DNA of 8,726 nucleotides, taken from the NCBI GenBank assembly GCA_905372345.1, contig CAJPPE010000048.1, positions 1 through 8,726 of the forward strand. Reading direction: 5' to 3'. Within the stretch, counting starts at the first letter, position 1, and each line of letters opens with the position of its first letter. Positions 1 through 7,095 of the stretch are shown in pieces. Source of the DNA: an uncultured Treponema sp. Its GTDB lineage: Bacteria; Spirochaetota; Spirochaetia; Treponematales; Treponemataceae. Under the pieces are notes generated by a model. That model saw only the letters and a program-made list of their open reading frames with translations, was not told the DNA's origin and did not search any database. The translations under genes were made by a program, and so were the position numbers.

Positions 1-2131
1 CTTCTTCTTTTTTATTTTCTGAGAATTTTATTTGATTGCTTGTCTTGAATTTACCTACTTCTTTAACAAGATTATCAATGCTTTGCTTGTTATTTTGCGT
101 TATTACGGCAACTTTCTCCATTGCGGTAGAGATTTGCCCTGCTCCTTTAGCCATTTCGTTCATATTGTTTGTTATGACATGGGTGAGGCTGTCAAGTTTG
201 CTCATTTCTTCTGCAACACCTTCACCTCCTTTTAGCATTTCTTCAGAGCCTGCCTGAACTTCGGCGGTAATTCTGTTTATGTCTTTGATAGCGGTAAGTA
301 CTTCTTGACTGCCGTGCTGCTGTTCCTCCATGGCGTTCATCAAGGTTGTACTCATTTGTTTTACCTGCTCGGATAGGGTAAAAATAATATTAAACTTCGA
401 TTCAGCCGTTTTTGCAGAATCAGACAATATTTCAATCTCTCCGGATAAGTTTTTTAATGTAGATGTAATTGTTTTTCCTTGAGTGCTGGATTCTTCGGCA
501 AGTTTTCTTATTTCATCGGCAACAACGGCAAACCCTTTTCCTGCCTCTCCTGCATGAGCAGCTTCAATGGCAGCGTTCATAGCCAAAAGATTTGTCTGAC
601 TCGCAATGTGCTGAATAACTGTTGATGCTTCCAATAAGCCTCCCGATTCTTCGGAAATTTCTTGTGTTACCGTGTTTGCATTTGTAACGGTTTTTTTGCC
701 GTCAGCTGTGGCTTCTGCAAGGGTCTTAATAACTTCATCGGTTTTTCCGAGAGTCCTTGTAATAGAGCTTATATTTGCTACCATTTCTTCAATAGCGGAA
801 GATGATTCGGCCACACTCGCAGCTTGACTTTCTATATTGTTATTCAGTTGTTTTATTGTCCGGATTATTTCTTCCATAGTGGTAGCCGTTTCCGTTACAC
901 TTGCGGCTTGAGTCATGGCTTGCTGTTTTACATCTTCGATATTTGCCATGATCTGATGCACTGATCCGGCTGTTTCATTCATATTGCCTGCAAGATCGGT
1001 AGCTATGTTTTCCATTGTTACGGTGTTTACTCCTACAGCCTGAATGGAATCTTCTATTTTTTTGATGGTTTGATTAAAATAATTAGACATATCCGTAATT
1101 TCGTCATTTCCTTTAATGGGAAGTCTCACAGTTAGATCCCCGCCGCCTAACGAGATGTCTCTTAAAGCTGTAACGACACCATTAATCGGCTTTACAATAC
1201 GTAAAGCTAGAATGAAGATTACGGCAATGGTACTTATTAAAATAATCAGACCTACAACATAAAGAGATATTTTTAAGATATTGACTATTCCCATAAACTC
1301 GCCTATGGGCGCCGAAATAATGACCGTCCAATCTGTTGCTTTAATATGAGCAAAAGAAGCGATTTCAGTTTCTCCTTCCCAAGAGAAAGAACCTACAGAA
1401 GGTGTTTTTTCGTTTATAGCTATTTGTTCAAAAGCTGCTATACTTTCAAAAGAGGGATCCTTTTTTGCCTTATCTACACTGGACTCAAGTTTTGAAACAA
1501 TTTCCGTATCTTTATCGGCAATTGTTATTCCGCTTAAGCCTATGATGTAGCAGCCGCCCGAATCTCCTACCTTTATATCTTTTATGTCATTCGATAACTT
1601 AAAGCCGTCAACAGATGCGGCTAATACTCCTATAATTTTATTGTCTTCATTATAGATGGGAACGGCAAATGCGCTGATTAAAGAACCGCTAGAACGTGAA
1701 GTTATCGGCTCTGAAGCAAATTTTTTACCTGATACACTGACTTTATACCACTCAAGGTCTCCTACAAATATCTTTTTACCTGTATTTGTATACCGGTTCC
1801 CATTTAAATCTGCTATGTTAAGTTCTAGAATATTATTATCTAAAGCACTTTGTTTTTGTAAATACAGCGATTTTTGAGAATAGCTTGTTTCGGGATCGGT
1901 TAAGGCAGGAGACCTTGCAATACCTTCCAAAAGCTGAAAGAAGGCATTTATTCTTCCGTCTATAATTTCAGCCGTATCCTTTGCTTTATCAATCAAATGA
2001 GTTTCGGCCTTTTCCTTTACGGCTTTTTCAGCAATATTTACGGCTATAATTCCGAAAATAAAAAGTGCGGCAGCAACCAAGGCACCAAAGATAACGATCA
2101 GTTTATTACGGATCGAAAAACGTTTTTTCAT
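1..2131 (-). CDS. Methyl-accepting chemotaxis protein with dCache sensor domain (3' end clipped by window)
   Basis: This is a transmembrane chemoreceptor that would signal to CheA/CheW and control flagellar rotation. About 710 residues are readable with no stop, so the gene runs off the left edge. The ATG is fixed by a strong GGAGGTG six bases upstream. Visible order: short cytoplasmic basic N-terminus; TM1 about residues 10-33; periplasmic sensor about 35-280 with the dCache pattern, including a WY pair at 128-129, D175 and a late DWTVIISAP strand; TM2 about 282-306; HAMP about 307-360 (VKPINGVV, then GDLTVRLP and NDEITDM); then a long helical signalling domain. The conserved hairpin tip starts at Q512 ([18 protein letters not shown], then [18 protein letters not shown]). 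The last readable residues are Lys/Glu-rich, after the helical bundle, so only a short tail is probably missing, and a CheR/CheB-tethering pentapeptide cannot be judged. Its start lies 22 bases beyond the pncB stop, suggesting co-transcription. The ligand is unknown. The family call is very secure. Confidence 0.95.
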   Translation of the reverse strand, partial: MKKRFSIRNKLIVIFGALVAAALFIFGIIAVNIAEKAVKEKAETHLIDKAKDTAEIIDGRINAFFQLLEGIARSPALTDPETSYSQKSLYLQKQSALDNNILELNIADLNGNRYTNTGKKIFVGDLEWYKVSVSGKKFASEPITSRSSGSLISAFAVPIYNEDNKIIGVLAASVDGFKLSNDIKDIKVGDSGGCYIIGLSGITIADKDTEIVSKLESSVDKAKKDPSFESIAAFEQIAINEKTPSVGSFSWEGETEIASFAHIKATDWTVIISAPIGEFMGIVNILKISLYVVGLIILISTIAVIFILALRIVKPINGVVTALRDISLGGGDLTVRLPIKGNDEITDMSNYFNQTIKKIEDSIQAVGVNTVTMENIATDLAGNMNETAGSVHQIMANIEDVKQQAMTQAASVTETATTMEEIIRTIKQLNNNIESQAASVAESSSAIEEMVANISSITRTLGKTDEVIKTLAEATADGKKTVTNANTVTQEISEESGGLLEASTVIQHIASQTNLLAMNAAIEAAHAGEAGKGFAVVADEIRKLAEESSTQGKTITSTLKNLSGEIEILSDSAKTAESKFNIIFTLSEQVKQMSTTLMNAMEEQQHGSQEVLTAIKDINRITAEVQAGSEEMLKGGEGVAEEMSKLDSLTHVITNNMNEMAKGAGQISTAMEKVAVITQNNKQSIDNLVKEVGKFKTSNQIKFSENKKEE

Positions 2132-2137
2132 AATTTT

Positions 2138-2144
2138 CACCTCC
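2138..2144 (-). promoter_or_regulatory. Strong Shine-Dalgarno of the chemoreceptor gene
   Basis: On the minus strand this reads GGAGGTG, ending six bases before the ATG at 2131-2129. It is the best match to the anti-SD sequence in the window. It fixes the chemoreceptor start and lies within the 22-base gap after pncB, so the gene has its own translation initiation even if transcribed from upstream. Confidence 0.8.
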
Positions 2145-2153
2145 AAAATTATT

Positions 2154-3590
2154 TCAGTTTTTAAAAATCGGTTTATTTTTTATCAGTTTCTGTTTTAAAT
2201 CCCTCATCTTTTCGCTTAAAGAAACCTTGTATATGTGAGGGTTTAAAAGACGCTTTGAAGTATAATCCAAACTGTCGAGCTGTTTTTCTGCATAGGCTTT
2301 GATTTCTTTTAGACTGGGAGTCTTGCCGACAACCTTGCCGTTTTCAATACGCTTTTCTAAAAGAGCTTCAACCTTTGCTGGTGTAAATGTAAAATTCTGA
2401 TAATCGTTTGCAGGATGATAAAAAGTCTGTTCCACACCCTCTTCAATTTTTTCGTTTTCAAGGGTTAACACATCTGCCTTAAAGGTTCCATCGGAATTGT
2501 ATAGGCGCCAAACCTGTTTACATGCAGGGTTAGTCATCTTTGCGGGATTATCCGAAAATTTCATAACAGGAGTCCATTCCGTTTCTCCTAAACTTTTGCG
2601 GGCTGCCATTTTATATACGCCTGTAAGGGAAGCCTCATTTCCACCCGTGACCATGTGGGTACCTACTCCCCAAGAATCTATAGGTGCATTATTTTGAACT
2701 AGGGATTCTACAATCTCTTCCGTCAGTTCGTTTGAAACGGAAATCTTTGCCGTAGGACAACCGGCTTCATCGAGGCGCTTACGCACATCCTTGCTCAAAT
2801 AATAAATATCGCCCGAATCGAGGCGGACACCGAAGTTTTTCCCCCTTTCTTGCAACCGCTTTCCTACTTTGATAGCATTTACAATACCGGAGCGGAGGGT
2901 ATCATAAGTATCTATTAAAAATATTGAGTTATCGGGATACATGTCGGCATAGGCCTGAAAAGCGTCTTCTTCGCTTTTAAAAGACATTATCCATGAGTGG
3001 GCCATTGTTCCGAGGGCGGGTATGTCGAGTTCCTTGGCAGCAAGGGAATTGCTTGTGCCGAAGGCTCCGCCTATGTAGGCTGCCCGTGTTGCACTCATAG
3101 CTCCGTCATTGCCCTGAGCTCGGCGGAGGCCGAATTCCATTATAGCTCCCTTTTTTGAGGCCAGCCAAATTCGGGCTGTTTTGGTTGCTATAAGGGTTTG
3201 GAAATTTATCATGTTTAAAATTAGACCTTCCAAGAGCAAGGCTTCAACCGTATCGGCTTCGATACGGATTAAGGGTTCATTCGGGAAAACGGCACTTCCT
3301 TCTTTCATTGCCCAAATATTGCCCGAGAATTTAAAACCGGCAATATATTCTAAAAAATCTTTTTCGAATATTCCTAAAGATTTAAGCCAATCGATATCGC
3401 TTTTTTCAAAGTGAAAATTTTGAATGGTTTTTAAGAGGGGTTCAAGTCCTGCAAAAACTGAATACCCCCCCTTAAAAGGATTTGATCTAAAAAACATGTC
3501 AAAAACGGTTTTTGTGTTATTTCCTTTTTTCCAAAAACCTTGAGCCATTGTCAATTCATAAAAGTCTGAAAATAAAGCATTATCAATCAT
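2154..3590 (-). CDS. pncB: Nicotinate phosphoribosyltransferase
   Basis: This cytoplasmic enzyme joins nicotinate to PRPP, with ATP hydrolysis, to give nicotinate mononucleotide, the first step of the Preiss-Handler NAD salvage route. The 478-residue product is complete and longer than the roughly 400-residue E. coli enzyme, fitting the longer subfamily common in Firmicutes and eukaryotes. The N-terminus carries the family signature [13 protein letters not shown]. The core has [24 protein letters not shown] and GTMAHSW, where H198 aligns with the histidine phosphorylated during catalysis. RLDSGD at 256-261 and [12 protein letters not shown] further on are the expected phosphoribosyl-binding segments. 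The last 80 or so residues are Lys-rich and less conserved. The ATG has GAGGT seven bases upstream. It starts 22 bases after the ftsK stop and ends 22 bases before the mcp start. Nothing is broken or missing. A nicotinamide phosphoribosyltransferase is less likely given these motifs. Confidence 0.95.
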   Translation of the reverse strand: MIDNALFSDFYELTMAQGFWKKGNNTKTVFDMFFRSNPFKGGYSVFAGLEPLLKTIQNFHFEKSDIDWLKSLGIFEKDFLEYIAGFKFSGNIWAMKEGSAVFPNEPLIRIEADTVEALLLEGLILNMINFQTLIATKTARIWLASKKGAIMEFGLRRAQGNDGAMSATRAAYIGGAFGTSNSLAAKELDIPALGTMAHSWIMSFKSEEDAFQAYADMYPDNSIFLIDTYDTLRSGIVNAIKVGKRLQERGKNFGVRLDSGDIYYLSKDVRKRLDEAGCPTAKISVSNELTEEIVESLVQNNAPIDSWGVGTHMVTGGNEASLTGVYKMAARKSLGETEWTPVMKFSDNPAKMTNPACKQVWRLYNSDGTFKADVLTLENEKIEEGVEQTFYHPANDYQNFTFTPAKVEALLEKRIENGKVVGKTPSLKEIKAYAEKQLDSLDYTSKRLLNPHIYKVSLSEKMRDLKQKLIKNKPIFKN

Positions 3591-3597
3591 AAATTTT

Positions 3598-3602
3598 ACC
3601 TC
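3598..3602 (-). promoter_or_regulatory. Shine-Dalgarno of pncB
   Basis: GAGGT on the minus strand lies seven bases before the pncB ATG, inside the 22-base gap after ftsK. It supports the ATG ending at 3590 as the true start, which also keeps the conserved FYELTMAQ segment near the N-terminus. Confidence 0.65.
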
Positions 3603-3612
3603 ATATAATATT

Positions 3613-6183
3613 TTAAGAATGCGTAATAACTTCCCTCGGTTTTGAGCCGTTTGCAGGGCCGACTACTCCGCGTTCTTCCATTTCTTCCACGATTCGGGCG
3701 GCACGGTTATAACCTATTTTAAGCCGCCTTTGAATGTAAGAGGCTGAGGCCTTTCCTTCTGCCAAAACGATCTCTAAGGCTTCATCATAGAGAGGATCGC
3801 TTTCTTCTCCGAAGAGGGTGCCTTGGGAATAGTCTTCATCGTCTACAAATATTTCGTCATCTATATAATCGGGTTCTCCGAAGGTTTTTACACATTCCAC
3901 GACTTGCTCTACCTCATCATCTGAAACAAAGGTGCCTTGAATTCGGGCGGGGAAGGGTTTGGTTGTACTTACGTAGAGCATGTCTCCCTTTCCTAAAAGT
4001 TTTTCGGCTCCGATGTTATCGAGGATAATTTGGCTGTCTACACGGGAGGCGACCATAAAGGCAATTCTACTGGGGATGTTTGCTTTAATTAAGCCTGTAA
4101 TTACATTGGTAGATGGCCTCTGGGTTGCAAGTACCAAGTGAATACCTACGGCACGGCTCATAGCACAAAGCCTCGAAACGGTAGCTTCAAGTTCCTTTCC
4201 TGTAGTAGACATAAGGTCGGCGAATTCGTCAATTATTATTACGATGTAGGGCAGCGGTTCGGCTGCAATCTTTTCTCGTTTTATCTTTTTATTGTAGCTT
4301 TTAATATCGCGAACGCTCATGGAGTCAAGCATCGCATAGCGCCTTTCCATTTCGCAGATACAGTACTGCAAACCTTGAAGAGCCCTTTTGGGTTCTGTAA
4401 TAACCGGAGTCAATAAATGGCCGATGCCGTTATAAAGTTTAAGCTCTACTATTTTTGGGTCAACCAATAGGAGCTTTACCTCTTCGGGGCTCTTATTATA
4501 AAGAATAGAAAGAATAATGGAGTTTACACAAACGGATTTACCTGAACCGGTAGCTCCGGCAATCAAAAGGTGGGGAGTCTGACAAAGGTCTAAGGTTTGA
4601 GGCTCTCCCGTTACATCTTTTCCAAGAACGATAGGTATGCCCATTTTTTCGGTTTCGGGAATTTGAGTTTCGATTAGCTCTCTAAAACCGACTATTGCCC
4701 TTGATTCGTTAGGAACTTCAATACCGACAGCTTGTTTTCCCGGAATGGGGGCGACAATTCGGACGCTTTGAGCAGCAAGGCGGAGGGCTATATTATCTTG
4801 AAGGGCTGTGATTTTACCCAGTTTTATTCCCGGAGGCGGCAAGACTTCAAACATGGTAACTACAGGCCCCTTCCTTATACCTGTAATTTCAATTGCTATA
4901 TTAAATTCTTCAAAGGTATTTTTTAATGCTACTGCGGCTTTTCGGGTTGAATCGTCAACTATCCAGTATTCGTTTCCCGGATATTTTGTTAATAGGTCAT
5001 AAGGAATGTGGTAGCCCTTTTTTTTATCCTTGGAGTCCTTTTTCGGTTTTAACGGCTGGGCTGCACTGATTTCTATATCGTCGCTCAATTCTTTTGAAAG
5101 AGGAGTTTCCCCTTCATCTTGATCGTCATCATCAGTATCGATATCGTCAACATCGGTATTTTCAGAATCATCATCATTTTCAAGGTCTTCGTCTTCGGTA
5201 ATTTCGTTCGGCTCAAGGTTACCATATTCGGCAATTTCAGGCTGTTCAGACTCAGCGTATTCAGTAAGATTTTCATCGCTTTCTTCTTCTGAAGATGATA
5301 AAAATACTTCATCTTTACCGTCATCTATAGAGTTAAGTTCTTCTAAATCTTGCTCGATGCTGATATCTTCTATTACTGTAAGCGATTCTAAAATGCTTTT
5401 TTTGGATTCTTCAGGAGGTGCATTTTCTCCTATGTCTATCGGTATATCTGCATCTATGTCTTTAAGAGGCTGCTCTTCTTCTTTTGGTTCTTCCGTTTTG
5501 CTATTTAGCTGAGGTTTTATAAACTGATTTCGTGTAAGGCCGGTCTCCGGCAAATTTTGTTTGTTGACATCCGAAAAAGTTTGCCTGTCGGCATCGGGAC
5601 CTGTCTTTATATTTGATTTTAGCTGAAATTCTGTTTTGTCTGCTTTATTTCTTTCGGCGAAAACCATCGGCGTTTCTGAAGAAGAGTAGCTGTCACCTAT
5701 GATGTCTTCTATTTCGTCTTTTTCTTCGGGCTGAACAGAGGCTTTTTGATGTTTTTTTTCACTTAATATAAGGGTAAGAAATACCTCCATCAAGAGTAAA
5801 AGTCCTGTTGCAAGAGTTACGGCAATTTTTGTAAATTCTTGAACCGTGTTATTTGCAATTTTTGGAAGTAAAAAATAAACTAGGTGCTCTCCCATAACAC
5901 AGGTTAAAAAATATACAGGCATAAATGACAACAAAAATTTTGAATGAAGAGACCAGCCGGGAATCATCAACAAAATTGAAGAATAAAGAAGAATAATAGG
6001 TATGAGTAAAGAAGAAAATTTATATGTGGAAAAAAGAACCGTACCTATTGTTTCAAAGGGGAATATATAACCTTTAAAACCGAAAATAGGTAAGAGAACC
6101 GCCAAGGCTATGTAGATTGAGATCATAAAAATGAAAATGCCCAAGGTAATTGATATGATCCTATATTTTGATTCTTCTATCAA
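3613..6183 (-). CDS. ftsK: FtsK/SpoIIIE-type DNA translocase
   Basis: This is a septum-anchored, ATP-driven DNA pump that moves chromosome termini through the closing division site and, in many bacteria, activates XerCD recombination at dif. The 856 residues show the full architecture. There are four hydrophobic segments at about 10-35, 50-70, 79-105 and 115-138. A poorly conserved, very acidic linker spans about 140-390, followed by a Lys-rich patch. The alpha and beta motor domains then follow, with Walker A GATGSGKS at 543-550, Walker B IIIDEFADL (D652, E653), an ATQRPS segment, and the typical SRVDSQIILD stretch. A winged-helix gamma domain lies at about 795-850 (SYIQRRLKIGYNRAARIVEEME), which reads polar DNA motifs in characterised FtsK. 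The start is a TTG, chosen because GGAG lies seven bases upstream and because it keeps the first membrane segment intact. The gap after uppP is 24 bases. Membrane segments plus the gamma domain exclude a conjugative or plasmid-type translocase. Confidence 0.97.
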   Translation of the reverse strand: MIEESKYRIISITLGIFIFMISIYIALAVLLPIFGFKGYIFPFETIGTVLFSTYKFSSLLIPIILLYSSILLMIPGWSLHSKFLLSFMPVYFLTCVMGEHLVYFLLPKIANNTVQEFTKIAVTLATGLLLLMEVFLTLILSEKKHQKASVQPEEKDEIEDIIGDSYSSSETPMVFAERNKADKTEFQLKSNIKTGPDADRQTFSDVNKQNLPETGLTRNQFIKPQLNSKTEEPKEEEQPLKDIDADIPIDIGENAPPEESKKSILESLTVIEDISIEQDLEELNSIDDGKDEVFLSSSEEESDENLTEYAESEQPEIAEYGNLEPNEITEDEDLENDDDSENTDVDDIDTDDDDQDEGETPLSKELSDDIEISAAQPLKPKKDSKDKKKGYHIPYDLLTKYPGNEYWIVDDSTRKAAVALKNTFEEFNIAIEITGIRKGPVVTMFEVLPPPGIKLGKITALQDNIALRLAAQSVRIVAPIPGKQAVGIEVPNESRAIVGFRELIETQIPETEKMGIPIVLGKDVTGEPQTLDLCQTPHLLIAGATGSGKSVCVNSIILSILYNKSPEEVKLLLVDPKIVELKLYNGIGHLLTPVITEPKRALQGLQYCICEMERRYAMLDSMSVRDIKSYNKKIKREKIAAEPLPYIVIIIDEFADLMSTTGKELEATVSRLCAMSRAVGIHLVLATQRPSTNVITGLIKANIPSRIAFMVASRVDSQIILDNIGAEKLLGKGDMLYVSTTKPFPARIQGTFVSDDEVEQVVECVKTFGEPDYIDDEIFVDDEDYSQGTLFGEESDPLYDEALEIVLAEGKASASYIQRRLKIGYNRAARIVEEMEERGVVGPANGSKPREVITHS

Positions 6184-6190
6184 ATTTTAA

Positions 6191-6194
6191 CTCC
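6191..6194 (-). promoter_or_regulatory. Shine-Dalgarno supporting the TTG start of ftsK
   Basis: GGAG on the minus strand stands seven bases before a TTG codon at 6183-6181, in the 24-base gap after uppP. The first in-frame ATG falls inside the first membrane segment and would remove about half of it, so the TTG is the better start. Confidence 0.6.
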
Positions 6195-6207
6195 GAAAGC
6201 GTAAAAA

Positions 6208-7017
6208 TTATCCGGCAAAACCCCAAAAATAAATACTAAGACAGATTCCCAGCGGAATCAAATAGAAAGCGAAGTACATAAGCTTTCCGTTTTTTATAAG
6301 TTTAAGTAAAAACCGGAGAGAAAAATAACCTACAACAAAGGCACTTATCATTCCGGCTATTAGGCTTATAGGGCTTACACCTGCAAGAAGATTATCGGCA
6401 GATTTGAGTTCAAGGATAAATGCGGCAAGAATTGCCGGTATTGATAATAAAAAGGAAAATTCTCCGGCCTTTTCCCTATCAAGGCCTGCAAAAAGAGAGG
6501 CTGAAATGGTGCTGCCCGAACGCGAAATACCGGGGATAACCCCTATTCCTTGAGCAAGGCCTGTAATAGCTGCCGTAAGGAGAGTTACGGTTTTTGCCGG
6601 TTTATTGTGTTTTATCTTAGAAGATGCGATTAAAAGAAGTCCTGTTATGATAAAGAAGAGGGGTATTAGACGAATATCAATGGCTTTTACCCAATCTTTT
6701 AATAAAAGGCCTATTACTCCCGTTACTGCGGTTGCAACTATAATGGCTGCTATCATCATAAGGTCGTCCTTATCTTCAGGTTTGGATTTTCTGATGATAA
6801 ATCGGCCTAAAACGCAAAAAAGACCGGCTATTCTTTTTGCAAAAACCGTGCAGACAGCTGCAAGGGTTGCTACATGCAGGAGTATATCAAAAAGGATAGG
6901 AAGATCTTCTTGTTTAAAAAAATATTCTAAAACGGCTAGATGCCCGGAACTTGAAATAGGCAGAAATTCGGCTAAACCTTGAACCGCCCCTAAAATAATA
7001 GCTTGAAAAATCGACAT
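6208..7017 (-). CDS. uppP: Undecaprenyl-diphosphatase (BacA/UppP family)
   Basis: This integral membrane phosphatase converts undecaprenyl diphosphate to undecaprenyl phosphate, renewing the lipid carrier for peptidoglycan and other envelope polymers. Members often give bacitracin resistance when overexpressed. The 269 residues match the usual family length of about 265-275. Both signature motifs are present. The first is Q13 and E17 in QGLAEFLPISSSGHL, with S22-S24 and H26. The second is PGISRSGST around R166, the arginine thought to hold the pyrophosphate. The remainder is a series of about seven or eight hydrophobic helices with short Lys/Arg-rich loops, ending in a hydrophobic segment near the C-terminus. 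The ATG has GGGAGA five bases upstream. It lies just ahead of ftsK, so carrier recycling and septal chromosome handling are likely expressed together. All key residues are intact. Confidence 0.96.
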   Translation of the reverse strand: MSIFQAIILGAVQGLAEFLPISSSGHLAVLEYFFKQEDLPILFDILLHVATLAAVCTVFAKRIAGLFCVLGRFIIRKSKPEDKDDLMMIAAIIVATAVTGVIGLLLKDWVKAIDIRLIPLFFIITGLLLIASSKIKHNKPAKTVTLLTAAITGLAQGIGVIPGISRSGSTISASLFAGLDREKAGEFSFLLSIPAILAAFILELKSADNLLAGVSPISLIAGMISAFVVGYFSLRFLLKLIKNGKLMYFAFYLIPLGICLSIYFWGFAG

Positions 7018-7022
7018 AAATT

Positions 7023-7028
7023 TCTCCC
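7023..7028 (-). promoter_or_regulatory. Shine-Dalgarno of uppP
   Basis: GGGAGA on the minus strand lies five bases before the uppP ATG (7017-7015). It confirms the start, which places the conserved EFLPISSSGH motif at the usual distance from the N-terminus. Confidence 0.65.
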
Positions 7029-7066
7029 GAAAGGTTTTATAAACGATAAAGCCGTACTATATCATA

Positions 7067-7091
7067 AAAAAGAGAAAAATTCCAGCCGGAA
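7067..7091 (-). terminator. Weak hairpin plus T-rich tract after sbcC (possible terminator)
   Basis: Shortly after the sbcC stop the minus strand reads TTCC-GGCT-GGAA, a four-base-pair stem with a four-base loop. It is followed at once by a T-rich run interrupted by CTC. The layout is that of an intrinsic terminator but the stem is short, so termination would be weak or partial. The rest of the 78-base gap (7018-7095) contains AT-rich stretches such as TATGAT at 7061-7066 that could be a -10 box, but I see no good -35 at the right spacing. Confidence 0.22.
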
Positions 7092-7095
7092 ATGC

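Noticed and set aside
32..257. Overlapping short plus-strand frames at the left edge
   Set aside because: They are antisense to the helical C-terminal region of the chemoreceptor, which reads open across the whole stretch on the minus strand.
1656..1877. Plus-strand 73-codon frame opposite the chemoreceptor sensor domain
   Set aside because: It is fully antisense to the dCache-coding sequence, with no ribosome binding site or recognisable domain.
5085..5324. Minus-strand 79-codon frame within ftsK, rich in Met, Leu and Lys
   Set aside because: It is a frame-shifted reading of the low-complexity acidic linker; GAT/GAA repeats in another frame produce Met/Ile/Lys runs.
6605..6982. Plus-strand open frame of 125 codons opposite uppP
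   Set aside because: It is antisense to a well-supported membrane enzyme with all motifs intact, and its translation has no family features.
7080..7091. Small palindrome TTCC-N4-GGAA as a possible operator
   Set aside because: The arms are only four bases and it occurs once; it is better noted as part of a weak terminator-like element than as a regulator site.
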